From positions 33,437,867 through 33,501,866 of the forward strand of contig JAOWCC010001634.1 in NCBI GenBank assembly GCA_030867875.1: a DNA stretch of 64,000 nucleotides, written 5' to 3'. Both the position numbers and the translations under genes were made by a program. Below, piece after piece: positions 55,166-64,000 of this stretch (the stretch's first letter is position 1; every line of letters starts with the position of its first letter). This DNA comes from Actinernus sp. WN-2022 (Eukaryota; Cnidaria; Anthozoa; Actiniaria; Actinernidae). The notes below the pieces were generated by a model. That model ran no database searches, was not told where the DNA came from, and saw only the letters and a list, made by a program, of their open reading frames with translations.

Positions 55166-56095
55166 CTATTGTCGATGGAAAGGTTAATCTCGCTACGACA
55201 TTCGGCGTTTTGGCGGCAATTTTGTGCCAAAACCAGAAGAATTTCATCTTAGAGAATTACCAGTGGATAATAAACAAGCTAACGCGGTGAAATCGCTTCT
55301 CGGTCAAGACGAAACACCAACTCGCCACCGACCCCGCCAGCCTTTTACGAGGAGATCCAAAGCTTAAAAGTGTCTCTGGCGAGAGCAAACGAGGAAATTA
55401 CATCCCTGAAAACAGAACTAAGGAAATCGAGTATATTATAATGCATGTATCAATGTTAAGCCGGAGGGGGGGGGGGGGGTCGGGCAGATGTGCGGCATTT
55501 GACTTTTTTCGAGAATGTTTGGTCAAATTCCCCACCTTGGGGAAAGAAAAATGGTCAATTGTGATCAAATCACGGCCCCACCTGGGGCAGCGAAATTTCT
55601 CCTTAAACTATATATATACAGCTGAGACAATGGGGGAACTGGAGGTGACCTCAAATAAATGTGAGGCGTTCTTTTTAAATTAATGAAAACAGATGAAAAC
55701 GCATTTTTGAAATTCATACCTTCCAACATCCAAGATGGCGACTCGGGAAACAAGAGACTAGGACACAGTTATCAAGCGGTCGAATTCAAATGTCCACACC
55801 CTGGAGCAAAGTTCCCAGGGTGGGGACGCCAAGATTGATCAAATGCCGCACATCTGCCCGAGACCCCCCCCCCCCCCCCCCCCCCCTGCGGCTTAACATT
55901 TAAACATGCATAACGAATACGTATGTAAAGTAGAAGGAAATTATGGCAGCGAAATTGGCGGGAAGTCCCCTAAAGTTCAAGGTCCAGAAGTGCCTCCAAA
56001 GGCACACATTTGGAGCATGATCAGCGATATTTGTGAGAAATACAAAGTCCCTATGGTATCCAGAATTCTGATGTGCAGTTAATGCTTAAACCAAA
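55166..56095 (+). pseudogene. Unrecognised gene remnant interrupted by a MITE
   Basis: Two coding-looking pieces flank the MITE at 55,441-55,910. On the left, one frame reads FVPKPEEFHLRELPVDNKQA and NAVKSLLGQDETPTRH. Another frame reads NSPPTPPAFYEEIQSLKVSL and ANEEITSLKTELRKSS, the latter a short coiled coil. On the right NEYVCKVEGNYGSEIGGKSP and KAHIWSMISDICEKYKVPMV run to a stop at 56,082. The pieces are not in one frame. I cannot name the protein. Confidence 0.3.
55441..55910. mobile_element. MITE with long G and C runs in its arms
   Basis: Ends ATGCATGTATCAATGTTAAG and CTTAACATTTAAACATGCAT. A run of about 14 G follows inside the left end, and a run of about 22 C precedes the right end. 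After these, GTCGGGCAGATGTGCGGCAT pairs with ATGCCGCACATCTGCCCGAG. TA on both sides is compatible with a TA target. The 310-bp centre has no gene. Confidence 0.8.
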
Positions 56096-56137
56096 TCGCC
56101 GAAGAAGTGCCCAAGAATAAATGGGAAAGAAAAGCAT

Positions 56138-57095
56138 CTAACGTGATGCTTGGGGAAAGTGCCCCAAAATATCTACAGTCTTAGGTTGAAGTACAGTATG
56201 TCGGCTGAGTACGTCAACATCGAGATTTTCTACTACTAAGCCCTCGAAATGGAAAACTTTACCACCGCGGCTGAGGGCGAGGCGCGTTTCACCTATAATA
56301 TTGAGGGGGGACGATCCGTCTGCTTGGTGTGCCGACTGTGAACTGGTGTGGATCTCTGCGCCAAATCTTTTGACAGCGGAAAGGCGGATCATGTTACAAG
56401 TGGCACCGCTGGGATATTGAAACACAAGCCTAAAAGAGATGTCTGCCAAACAAAATATTATTTTTTTAGTTGTTCGGTTTCCCAGCTGGTTTACCCAGGT
56501 TGAAGTCCATGGCATCACAGTATGCCTGAGCACTTCGGGATATTGAACACGAGCCTAGATGTCTGCCAAACACAATTTATTTTTTTGGTTGTTCGGTATC
56601 CCAGCTGGTTTATCCAGGTTGAAGTCCATGGCACTACAGTATGCCTGGGCACTTCGGGATATTGAACACAAGCCCAACAGAGATGTACGCCAAAAGAATA
56701 TATTTTTTAGTTGTTCGGTATCCTAGCTGGTTTACTCACTGACAGGTTGAAGTCCATGGCATCACAGTATGCCTGAGCACTTCGGGATATTGAACACGAG
56801 CGAGCCTAAATGTCTGCCAAACAAAATTTATTTTTTGAGTTGTTCGGTATCCCAGCTGGTTTATCCAGGTTGAAGTCCATGGCACTACAGTATGCCTGAG
56901 CCCTTCGGGATATTGAACAAAAGCCCAAAAGAGATGTACGCCAAAAGAATGTATTTTTTAGTTGTTCGGTATCCCAGCTGGTTTACCCAGATTGAAGTCC
57001 ATGGCACTACAGTATGCCTGAGTCCTTCGGGATATTGAACACGAGCCTAGATGTCTGCCAAACAAAATTTATGTTTTGAGTTGTTCGTTTTTGTG
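56138..57095. repeat. About 120-bp satellite, six units, with an embedded protease piece
   Basis: Units start GGGATATTGAA at 56,411, 56,537, 56,656, 56,784, 56,907 and 57,029 (spacings 119-128). Each includes TTAGTTGTTCGGTATCCCAG, GGTTGAAGTCCATGGCA and CAGTATGCCTGAGCACTTC. Alternate units share variants (GAGCCTAGATGTCTGCC against CCCAAAAGAGATGTACGCC), hinting at a two-unit higher-order repeat. A degenerate start at 56,170-56,200 (GGTTGAAGTACAGTATG) precedes the protease piece. Confidence 0.9.
56202..56409 (-). pseudogene. Copied 206-bp segment of the retrotransposon protease
   Basis: Nearly identical to 52,505-52,710 of the LTR element (I see one change, ATCATG for ATAATG). It includes NMIRLSAVKRFGAEIHTSSQ and NIIGETRLALSRGG, but begins after the DSG motif and ends at NLDVDVL. 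It lies within the satellite, flanked by unit sequence on both sides, and remains in one open frame with it (56,138-56,533) by chance. Confidence 0.9.
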
Positions 57096-60000
57096 TTGAA
57101 GCGGGTATTCGCACCCAGACATCAAATAGGAAGGGTGAGGGAGTAGGGATGGGAGAGAAGGGGTAGATAGGGTAAAATTGTGTCAGTTGTTGTTTTTGTG
57201 TTTAAGTGTCGGTATAGTTTGGATGTCAAGGGGGTGGGTGAAGGGATGGGGGGTGTGTGAAAATATCACAAATGGGATTCGGTAGGATCTGGTAAATGGT
57301 TGTAGGGATATTTGTGGGTATTAGTAATAAAAAAACAGACTAGGGTCTGATGTGTGTATCTGTGTATACATACGGATGCAAACATGTACAGTCACACTGA
57401 CATGTGAATTATGTCAAGCCAGCAAAAATAAACGTAAATACAAACATATAAACACACACAGATAAAAAGTGTATACCTGAACGTGAAGATATATACACAC
57501 ATACATGTACATGTAAAAGTATGGATGTGTATCAACATAAATGGTGCTCGGATTGGAGTTTGATGTCTAGAGATCTAGGAGATCTTGGATAGCTTTCCCC
57601 GTATTGTGATTAAGTTTTTGTGTTGGGGCGGGTATTCGCACCCAGACATCAAATGGGGAGGGTGAGGGAGTAGGGATGAGAGAGGGGGTAAAAATTATCA
57701 CAGTTGTACATGTAGTTTTGTTTTTGTGTCAGTTTGGGTATTCGCACAGGAAGGGTGGGGGTGAAGGAATAGGGATGAGAGAAGGGGGTAGGGAGGGTAA
57801 AATTGTGACAGTTGTTGTTTTTGTGTTCAAGTGCCGGTATTGATATCCGGACGTCAAGCAGGAAGGGTGAGAGAATGGGGATAAGAGAGGAGGGTGGAGG
57901 GTAATATTGTTGAAGAAACCAAAGGTGGAAAACTATGTGGAAAATTGAGGCCTGGTAGAAATTAAGGGATAAGTGGATTTAAAAAATGCAATAACTGATG
58001 GTGAAAGGAGTAAAATATGTTTTTGTATAAAGGAAGGAGGACTATCAAGAAGCGGAAGGACTGGATATCCCAGGACAGGGTGAACACTGGGTACACTGTG
58101 TGGATAATGAATAACATAATTGGTAGAGAAAATACACAGAGAGAGCCTGGACAAAAGGAAAATCCATGAAAATGAGGGAATTGAAGGAGGAGAAGCATGG
58201 AAGCAGTGAGCCCGGAGGAAAAATAAATAACTAATTAAATGAAAGCAATGTATCTTTGTGTAATTAAATGAAAGCAATGTATCTTGGTGTTATTGAAAAC
58301 AGGGTAATAGGTGGAAAAAATGATAAATTAAGATAAAATTTGTAGGTAACACAGAGGAAAAAATTATGAATAAAGTGACGTTTATGATCAAAGGTAAATG
58401 TGTAGTTGGATATAAAAGTGGAAACGTATCCGTAGTATAACAGGAGGGGAGAATAAACCAATGAGGGGTTGCCTAGGCCTGGGGAGAGGAGGAGCTTTGA
58501 TTGCTGTGGAGGAATGTGGGAATTGAGAAATGCCAAATATAAGGGACGGGCCGGTTACGGGATTGCTCAATGTGTAAAGTCATACTTATGTGGGAGAATA
58601 TAAGGGAATATATCGGAAGAAAACGGTCGTATAAAACGTAGATGAAAGCGGAATGAAAGGAGTGGGAAGGTAAACTATGTGTGATTAGTTCGGGTCGTAA
58701 AGTGACGAAGGTGGCTAGCGGTAGATAACAATACAAGACTGTGAACCGGGAAGGGGGCATGAATATAATATAATAAATAGATACATAAATAAATAGATAA
58801 CGAAGATATTGATAGCTAAGGGGATGGGGACCCTAGTGAGCTCATAGGGGATAGAGCAAGTCCAATGTGAGTCCACCATATCCTGTATAGCAATCTCTTC
58901 AGGGGCGGGATGCTATACAGAAAACACTGCAGCTTGGAGGGGAAGCCGAGTAAACTGAGGGAATATGTATAAAGAACCGAGGGGAATAGTAGAGGGGAGG
59001 AAGGGGGATGTGTAGAACGGAAAAAGTGCCGTGGAGAGGATTGCTGCAGGGTTTAACGTGTTTCGAAATGCTTATAGACCGGTCTTGAGCATTCTCGCCC
59101 GACACGTGATAGAGTGGACATTGGACTGCTCGTTCTGACAGCTAAGCGCGGGACCGACAAGAAGAAAAACAACAAATATGGTTACCTGGAGGCCCGTAAG
59201 GGCGAGGAGTCCCAATGATTTGGCCAGTGTTCTGGTGGGGTTTTTTGACTTGGCGTTATACATTGGTGTATTACTGTCGACGTGGAGCGAAGAAAGGGAA
59301 GGGATCTCGCGGTGAGGGCAAATAAAACTAGCAAATATTGATGTGTGATTGGATGTCATATTGTGAGGGTGTGATGGATGTGACAGTTCTCACTTCGTTA
59401 AAGACCAGATCGAGCGGGGGCGGCAAAACAGTATGCTCCGCTGGCCAAAAGAACGAAGGCTCTGCTATGGAATGCAAATAACCGAGGGCTATAACTTTTT
59501 TAGTAAATAATTTTATAACTTAGTGAACTCGAAGAGAATAACAAATAAAGAAAATTAAAACCTGTAAAAGTTTAAGGCAAATCTTTTAAGTAGTAATCTT
59601 ATCCCAAGTAAAAACAGTTAACTTGAAGCAGAAATCACGGTATATGCCTGTTTTCGCGGGAAATTGGGGGCGCGCCGACAAGAAATAGCAAATACGAGTG
59701 CGCGTGACGTTATGTCGCGTGGGGACGGGGAAGGTGGTCCGAGTGAACTCTACACGGGTTGCCTGTGGTAGATCGTGGGGGCCTGGAACGGTCTCAAGAG
59801 CGACGCCAGAGGAGATGTAAGTGCTAACTAAGTAAAGAAAGGCGAAGGGTTTGTAGTGGAGTGCCCGTGGGAGAGATGACGCCACCTAAAGTCTAGTATG
59901 GTTTAGTGGTAATGCGCCGGGAAACGCACTCATACGGTATGTTGTTTATTGTTGTATAGTACGAAGGTACATGTACTTCACTACTGGTGTATCGGTGCAT

Positions 60001-62090
60001 TGTATGTGTGTGGGAATGCTGTCAAAATGAGGCCGGTGTGTGTAATGAAAACATCCGCAAAACCAAGGAGGGTGCGTGTAAAATGTAGTGATGTTACCAA
60101 AGTAACGGACGAGGTCCAGGGTGCTAATTAAATAGGTTTACCCTAAGCAGGGATGCTAATGGGATATAGTGGGTGCTGATATGAGGGGTGAAGTAACAAT
60201 GGATACAATATTGTGGCCCAGGAACCTGTGTGAACATACTGTGAAAACTATACAATCTAATATAGAATGTTAGTAAAGAAACTGTAAAAGAATGGAACTC
60301 ACTGCCAGAATATGTAGCACTGTGAAATAGTGTTGATGTGTGAGGGAAGTGGGCTTGGGAGTTGGTGGCCCTGAACGAACAATAGAGGGAATTGGATGTA
60401 TCTATACATGTATATACTTATTTAATCAATCTAGATATACTGATTTATAAATTTCACTATAACTGCAATGGTTGGTGTGGGAAAAAATGTAGAAGTAGAA
60501 TATTGTATGTGTCGATAGACCCACCCCACGAATCCGGATAGTCGAAAATTTGAATAAAACTAGTGATAGAAGTAAGTGTCCACAAAAGGGCGGTAGGTGT
60601 AAAGGCTGGGACTGGATGGGATAATATTTACATTTAATGAGAGAAGAAGGAGGGCTTATTGGCAAAATTGTGTGGTGGGCAAGAAATTGATTCATTCGTA
60701 GACGGAAAAACATTTAATGGTGGCTATTGAGTAACTGGGAATACACATAGATTCTGTGGAGACGTAAGTAGGGAACCATGTCCTTGGTAAGCTAAATGTT
60801 TATTGTAGTGATGGTTGGGTGGGTGATGATGAATATGGTCTACATATAGTTGGTTTCCGTATGGCTGGAAAATTGGAATTAAGTGCTTAAAGGTATTGAA
60901 ATTAACTTTAGTTTGTTCATGTGGTAGTCAAGTGCTGGCTGAACAATGATATAGTGGCAATGGCTGCCAGGTGGGTGTTGTTGAGTAAGGCTGAAACATA
61001 AGGACCTGCATATGTATCGGTATCCTTTTGGGTGGGTGAATTAGCATAGGAATGTTCAAATGTAGGGTAGTGTTGTCCCGCTGTGTCTGTATGCTATTAG
61101 GTGCTGGATTCTTGTGAGGTTGGTGTGAATGGCTTGGTGTTGGTGGATAGTTTCTATCACCGATGGAGGCCAGGGTACATTTGGATGCTGTGGTAGACTT
61201 GTATCAGGGCTTGATTGTATGAAACTGGTGTTGGAAGCTGTTTCGGTCATGAAGGCTGGGTAGCTGGGAGGCAGTGTGGATGTCAGATGTTAGGTATAAT
61301 TTGTCGGTATATCTGTGCAACTCTGTTATTGGTGTCTGGTCCAGATAGGAGCTGTGGAATCTCGTTTTGGTTGTAATGTGGTTGATCGTGAGGATTGATG
61401 TAGATGGTGGGTGGCTGCTGTGTGTATTAGGTCAGGTGGTGGAACTGCTATTTGTTGTGATGGTGGCTCAGCTCAGGTGTTCTGGTGGAGGTCTGTTGTG
61501 GTACAGCAATTTAGTGTCCATCTTGTGTGTAGAGTCTTGATACAGGTGTAGCTGTTCAATTGGATTCGGAGGTGGAGTGTGTAAATTGTAGCAAGGTGGT
61601 TGTGTAAGGTGCTGTTTGGGCTGTGGCTGGTTTTTGGAAGTTGAGGAAGGCTAGGTGCTGGATCTTTATGGATGCTGTAAATGGTGGTGGTACGTAGTAG
61701 GTGGTTCAGTGGTCCATAGTTGTTGTAGCTGTTGTGTATCCATCTCGGGAAGGAGCTTGATATCATCGGTGGGGGTGGCTTGTGTCAGCGATGGTTGTTC
61801 GGTGGGAGTGATAAGGGCTGTCTTGACTGGATGGGTGTTGTTAGTAGGTCTGGATCATTTGGTGCCGTGCTGTGGTTGGTTGTCTGTCTAGTGGGCTTTA
61901 GAAGTTTATTCTTGTTCTTAGCATGCAAGGTATATATCCCAGGAGGTCCATTAGGTGTGTTGATGGTCACATCTGTTAGGGAGAGTAGGCCGTGTGTGGG
62001 GGGTGTATTGAGGGGGGGGGGGGGGGGGGGGGGGTGGGTTTGGGTGGAAAAGGAAGGAAAAATTGAAAAATAAAAAAAATAGTAGGTGGG
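57096..62090. other. Long G/T-rich stretch without a clear gene
   Basis: Minus-strand open frames occur here (for example 59,072-59,359, with a hydrophobic run SLGLLALTGLQVTIFVVFLL, and 61,473-61,766). They have the A/C-rich composition of the strand and no known motif. The composition alone makes stop codons rare, so I do not call them genes. A run of about 22 G is at about 62,011-62,032. Confidence 0.45.
59415..59740. repeat. Third copy of the 432-bp repeat
   Basis: CGGCAAAACAGTATGCTCCG, GGCCAAAAGAACGAAGGCTC and ATCTTTTAAGTAGTAATCTT match 47,566-47,880. Divergence is greater in the second half, and both end near GTGCGCGTGACGTT-TGTCGCG. Confidence 0.8.
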
Positions 62091-62096
62091 TTGGTT

Positions 62097-63932
62097 CTAT
62101 GAGGAGAAGTTGGTGTGCACAAGTAGATCCTTGATGTTCTTGTGTCTCTGGTAAGCTGTGACAGGGGGATTGGGGAAGAGTTGGGTGAGGTTGTGGTCTG
62201 TGGAGATGATGGGCCAGTGGGAGTGCAGGATCTTTGGGATTGAGAGAGTGTTTCGGTTGTAAGGGATAATAAAAGGGAGTGGTTTGTTGTGGGGTTGTGT
62301 TTTTTCAGTGGGCTTGGGATAGAGAAGTTGTATTTGGGAGAGTCGTGTGGCTTTGTCAAAGGACTGGGTGATAAGGGCATTAGGGTATCCTCTTGCGAGG
62401 AGTGTTCGTCGTAGTCGGATGAGGTGGGTGTGGAGGTCGTTGTCATCTGTGATAAGTCGTCGGTATCGTAGCGCTTGGCTGTAGATTGTGCCAATCTTAC
62501 AGGATAGGGGGTGGTGGGAGGTGAAGTGTAGTAGGAGTGTACTGTCTGTTGGTTTGATGTATAAGGTGGATTTGAGATGGTGGTGGGGGGTTATTTGTAT
62601 AGTGGTATCAAGAAAATGTATCTGGAGTTGCGAGTAATCATGTGTGAATTTGATGGTGTGATGGTAGGAGTTGATGTAGTCGAGGAAGGAAAGGAGGGAG
62701 GGTTCACCATGTGTCCAGATCATAAAAATGTCGTCTATGTAGCGTAGCCAAATGAGTGGGGTGTGTCCATCGGGGGGGTCTTGTAGGAGTTGGCGCTCCA
62801 AGGAGGCCATGAAAAGGTTGGCATAGGAAGGGGCCATGCGGGTCCCCATGGCTGTGCCCTGTATCTGTAGGTAGTGTTTGGTGTCAAAGGAGAAGTAGTT
62901 GTGGGAGAGGATGAAGTCCATGAATTGGCGTAATACTGTCAGGGGTGGGCGTTGGTGTGGTGGAATAAGTTAAAGGGCTTTCAGAGAGGCCTCAATACCT
63001 TCGGAGTTGGGTATGTTTGTGTAGAGGGAGGTAACATCGATAGTGACTAGGAAACAGTGTGGGGGGAGGGGGGTGGGTAGGTTAAGTATCATCTGGAGGA
63101 AATGTGTGGTGTCCCTGATGAACGATGGGATACTGGGTACTAGTCGTTGGAGGTAGTGATCCACAAAAATGGAGAGTTTCTCAGTGGGGGAATCACATCC
63201 CGAGATGATGGGGCGTCCAGGGTTGTTGCTTTTGTGGATTTTGGGAAGCATGTAGAAGAGGGGTGTTCTTGGGGGCGAGGTTGGGGTCAGGAACTGGTGT
63301 TTTTTTCTGTCAATGATGTTTTTGTCAAGGAGAGAGTCGAGGTGATTGTTTATGTTCTGTGTAAGTTCTGGTATTGCGTCATGTGCGATGGGGGTGTAGT
63401 GGTTTCTGTTCTGTAGTTGTCGTTGTGCTTCCTCAATGTAGAGGTGTTGAGGCCATAGGACAATGGATCCTCCTTTGTCGGCTGGTTTGATAACAGTGTT
63501 GGGAAGGTGTTTGAGTTCTGTGAGGGCAGTCTTCTGGGGGGGTGTGAGGTTGCAGTGGGGGAGTTTTGTCTCGTTTTCCTGTGATGAAGCAAGGTGTGAC
63601 CAAATTTGCGAAGTGTAGAGGCGTAGGTTGGGGTCGTCAGGGGTGGGTGGGTTCCAGTTGCTGGGTGTGCGGAAAGGGTGTGGGGTGTTGGTATTGTGTC
63701 TAAAATGGTGGCGTAGGTACATTCTCCTTTGGAACTGGGTGTAGGCAAATTTGAGTGTGGTCATGGGTGTTGGGCGGGACTGGGAACGAATTTGAGGCCT
63801 TTCTGGAGTACTTGAGTTTGGGGTGGGGTGGTTTTTGTGTTGGAGCGGGTATTCGCACCCAGACATCAAATAGGGAGGGTGAGGGAGTAGGGATGGGAGA
63901 GGGTGTTTTTGTGTCAGTGTGGGTATTCGCAC
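62097..63932 (-). CDS. Penelope-like reverse transcriptase, one in-frame TAA
   Basis: Reads from 63,932 (start not certain) in one frame to 62,097, broken only by TAA at 62,970-62,972. N-terminal part: VIKPADKGGSIVLWPQH, then MLPKIHKSNNPGRPIISG, both hallmarks of Penelope RTs. Motif A is VTIDVTSLYTNI, followed by the stop after EASLKAL. Second part: motif B GTAMGTRMAPSYANLFMASL, motif C WLRYIDDIFMIW with the catalytic Asp pair, then HFLDTTIQI and ALRYRRLITDDNDLH. It ends KNIKDLLVHTNFSS. The C-terminal GIY-YIG endonuclease of canonical PLEs is not found after it, and no GIY...YIG motif is seen in the flanking frames. It is either truncated or of an endonuclease-lacking type. High Pro, Thr, His and Leu content reflects the C/A-rich coding strand. 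Confidence 0.85.
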
Positions 63933-64000
63933 AGGGAGGGTGGGGGTGAAGGAATAGGGATGAGAGAGAAGGGGTAGATAGGGTAAAATTGTGTCAGTTG

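Larger units (their letters stand above)
57096..64000 (-). mobile_element. Penelope-like element, extends past the right edge
   Basis: The minus strand holds a PLE reverse transcriptase (62,097-63,932). Repeats of GCGGGTATTCGCACCCAGAC, then GGGTGAGGGAGTAGGGATG, occur at 57,108, 57,627 and 63,846. Shorter variants (GGGTATTCGCACAGG) occur at 57,728 and 63,922. These look like the direct pseudo-LTRs of a PLE, with the right one continuing off the window. The plus strand is strongly G+T-rich throughout. The nearly 5 kb between the RT and 57.1 kb is longer than a usual PLE 3' region and probably contains other insertions, one of them the repeat at 59,415-59,740. Confidence 0.7.

Noticed and set aside
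58473..61970. Many minus-strand open frames of 60-100 codons
   Set aside because: The strand is A/C-rich, which removes stop codons and inflates frame lengths; no motifs or consistent order.

Overview
This is eukaryotic DNA, most likely from a cnidarian (coral or sea-anemone type). The reasons are a tandem pair of intronless rhodopsin-like GPCR genes, several kinds of non-LTR retrotransposon, a Penelope-like element, TTAA-flanked transposons, a tRNA-derived SINE, spliceosomal-looking introns, and gene fragments of kinds I associate with cnidarian genomes. There are no operons, CRISPR arrays or prokaryotic signals. Almost everything in the window is mobile DNA. The only host-like genes are the two GPCR copies and a few broken small genes.

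Layout. 1-3.8 kb: a two-gene DNA transposon (SWIM/YqaJ nuclease facing a DDE transposase), probably ISL2EU-like. 3.8-9 kb: two degraded LINEs. 9.2-9.9 kb: a broken small gene with a Myb/SANT-like flavour. 10-26.8 kb: a tandem segmental duplication of a GPCR locus. A 5' GPCR scrap lies near 10.2 kb, unit 1 is about 10.8-21.2 kb and unit 2 about 22.4-26.8 kb. Unit 1 is swollen by nested insertions. A LINE scrap sits in unit 1, its 3' AT tract holds three consecutive terminal-inverted-repeat elements, and the third of these holds another LINE. Both units also carry insertions with recombinase-derived (Crypton/DUF3504-like) gene pieces.

26.8-34.3 kb: an array of 354-bp units, each with a tRNA-like gene, which flips orientation at about 33,608. 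It is split by a structurally complete 5.6-kb transposon (27,185-32,788). That element has 890-bp inverted repeats, a TTAA target duplication, and a transposase fused to a DEDDh exonuclease. This is the most notable object in the window.

34.3-48 kb: LINE tails, palindromic repeats, and a SINE broken by a TTAA element and a hairpin MITE. 48.5-54.1 kb: an LTR retrotransposon on the minus strand (gag-protease-RT-RNase H-integrase) with nearly identical 167-bp LTRs but a damaged interior. 54.6-57.1 kb: a LINE 5' piece, a MITE with G/C runs, and a 120-bp satellite holding a 206-bp copy of the retrotransposon protease. 57.1-64 kb: a Penelope-like element on the minus strand in strikingly strand-asymmetric DNA, running off the right edge.

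Many of the apparent frameshifts are single-base changes, often in homopolymer runs. Some genes called broken here may therefore be intact in the animal. All family names come from reading motifs by eye; no database search was possible.
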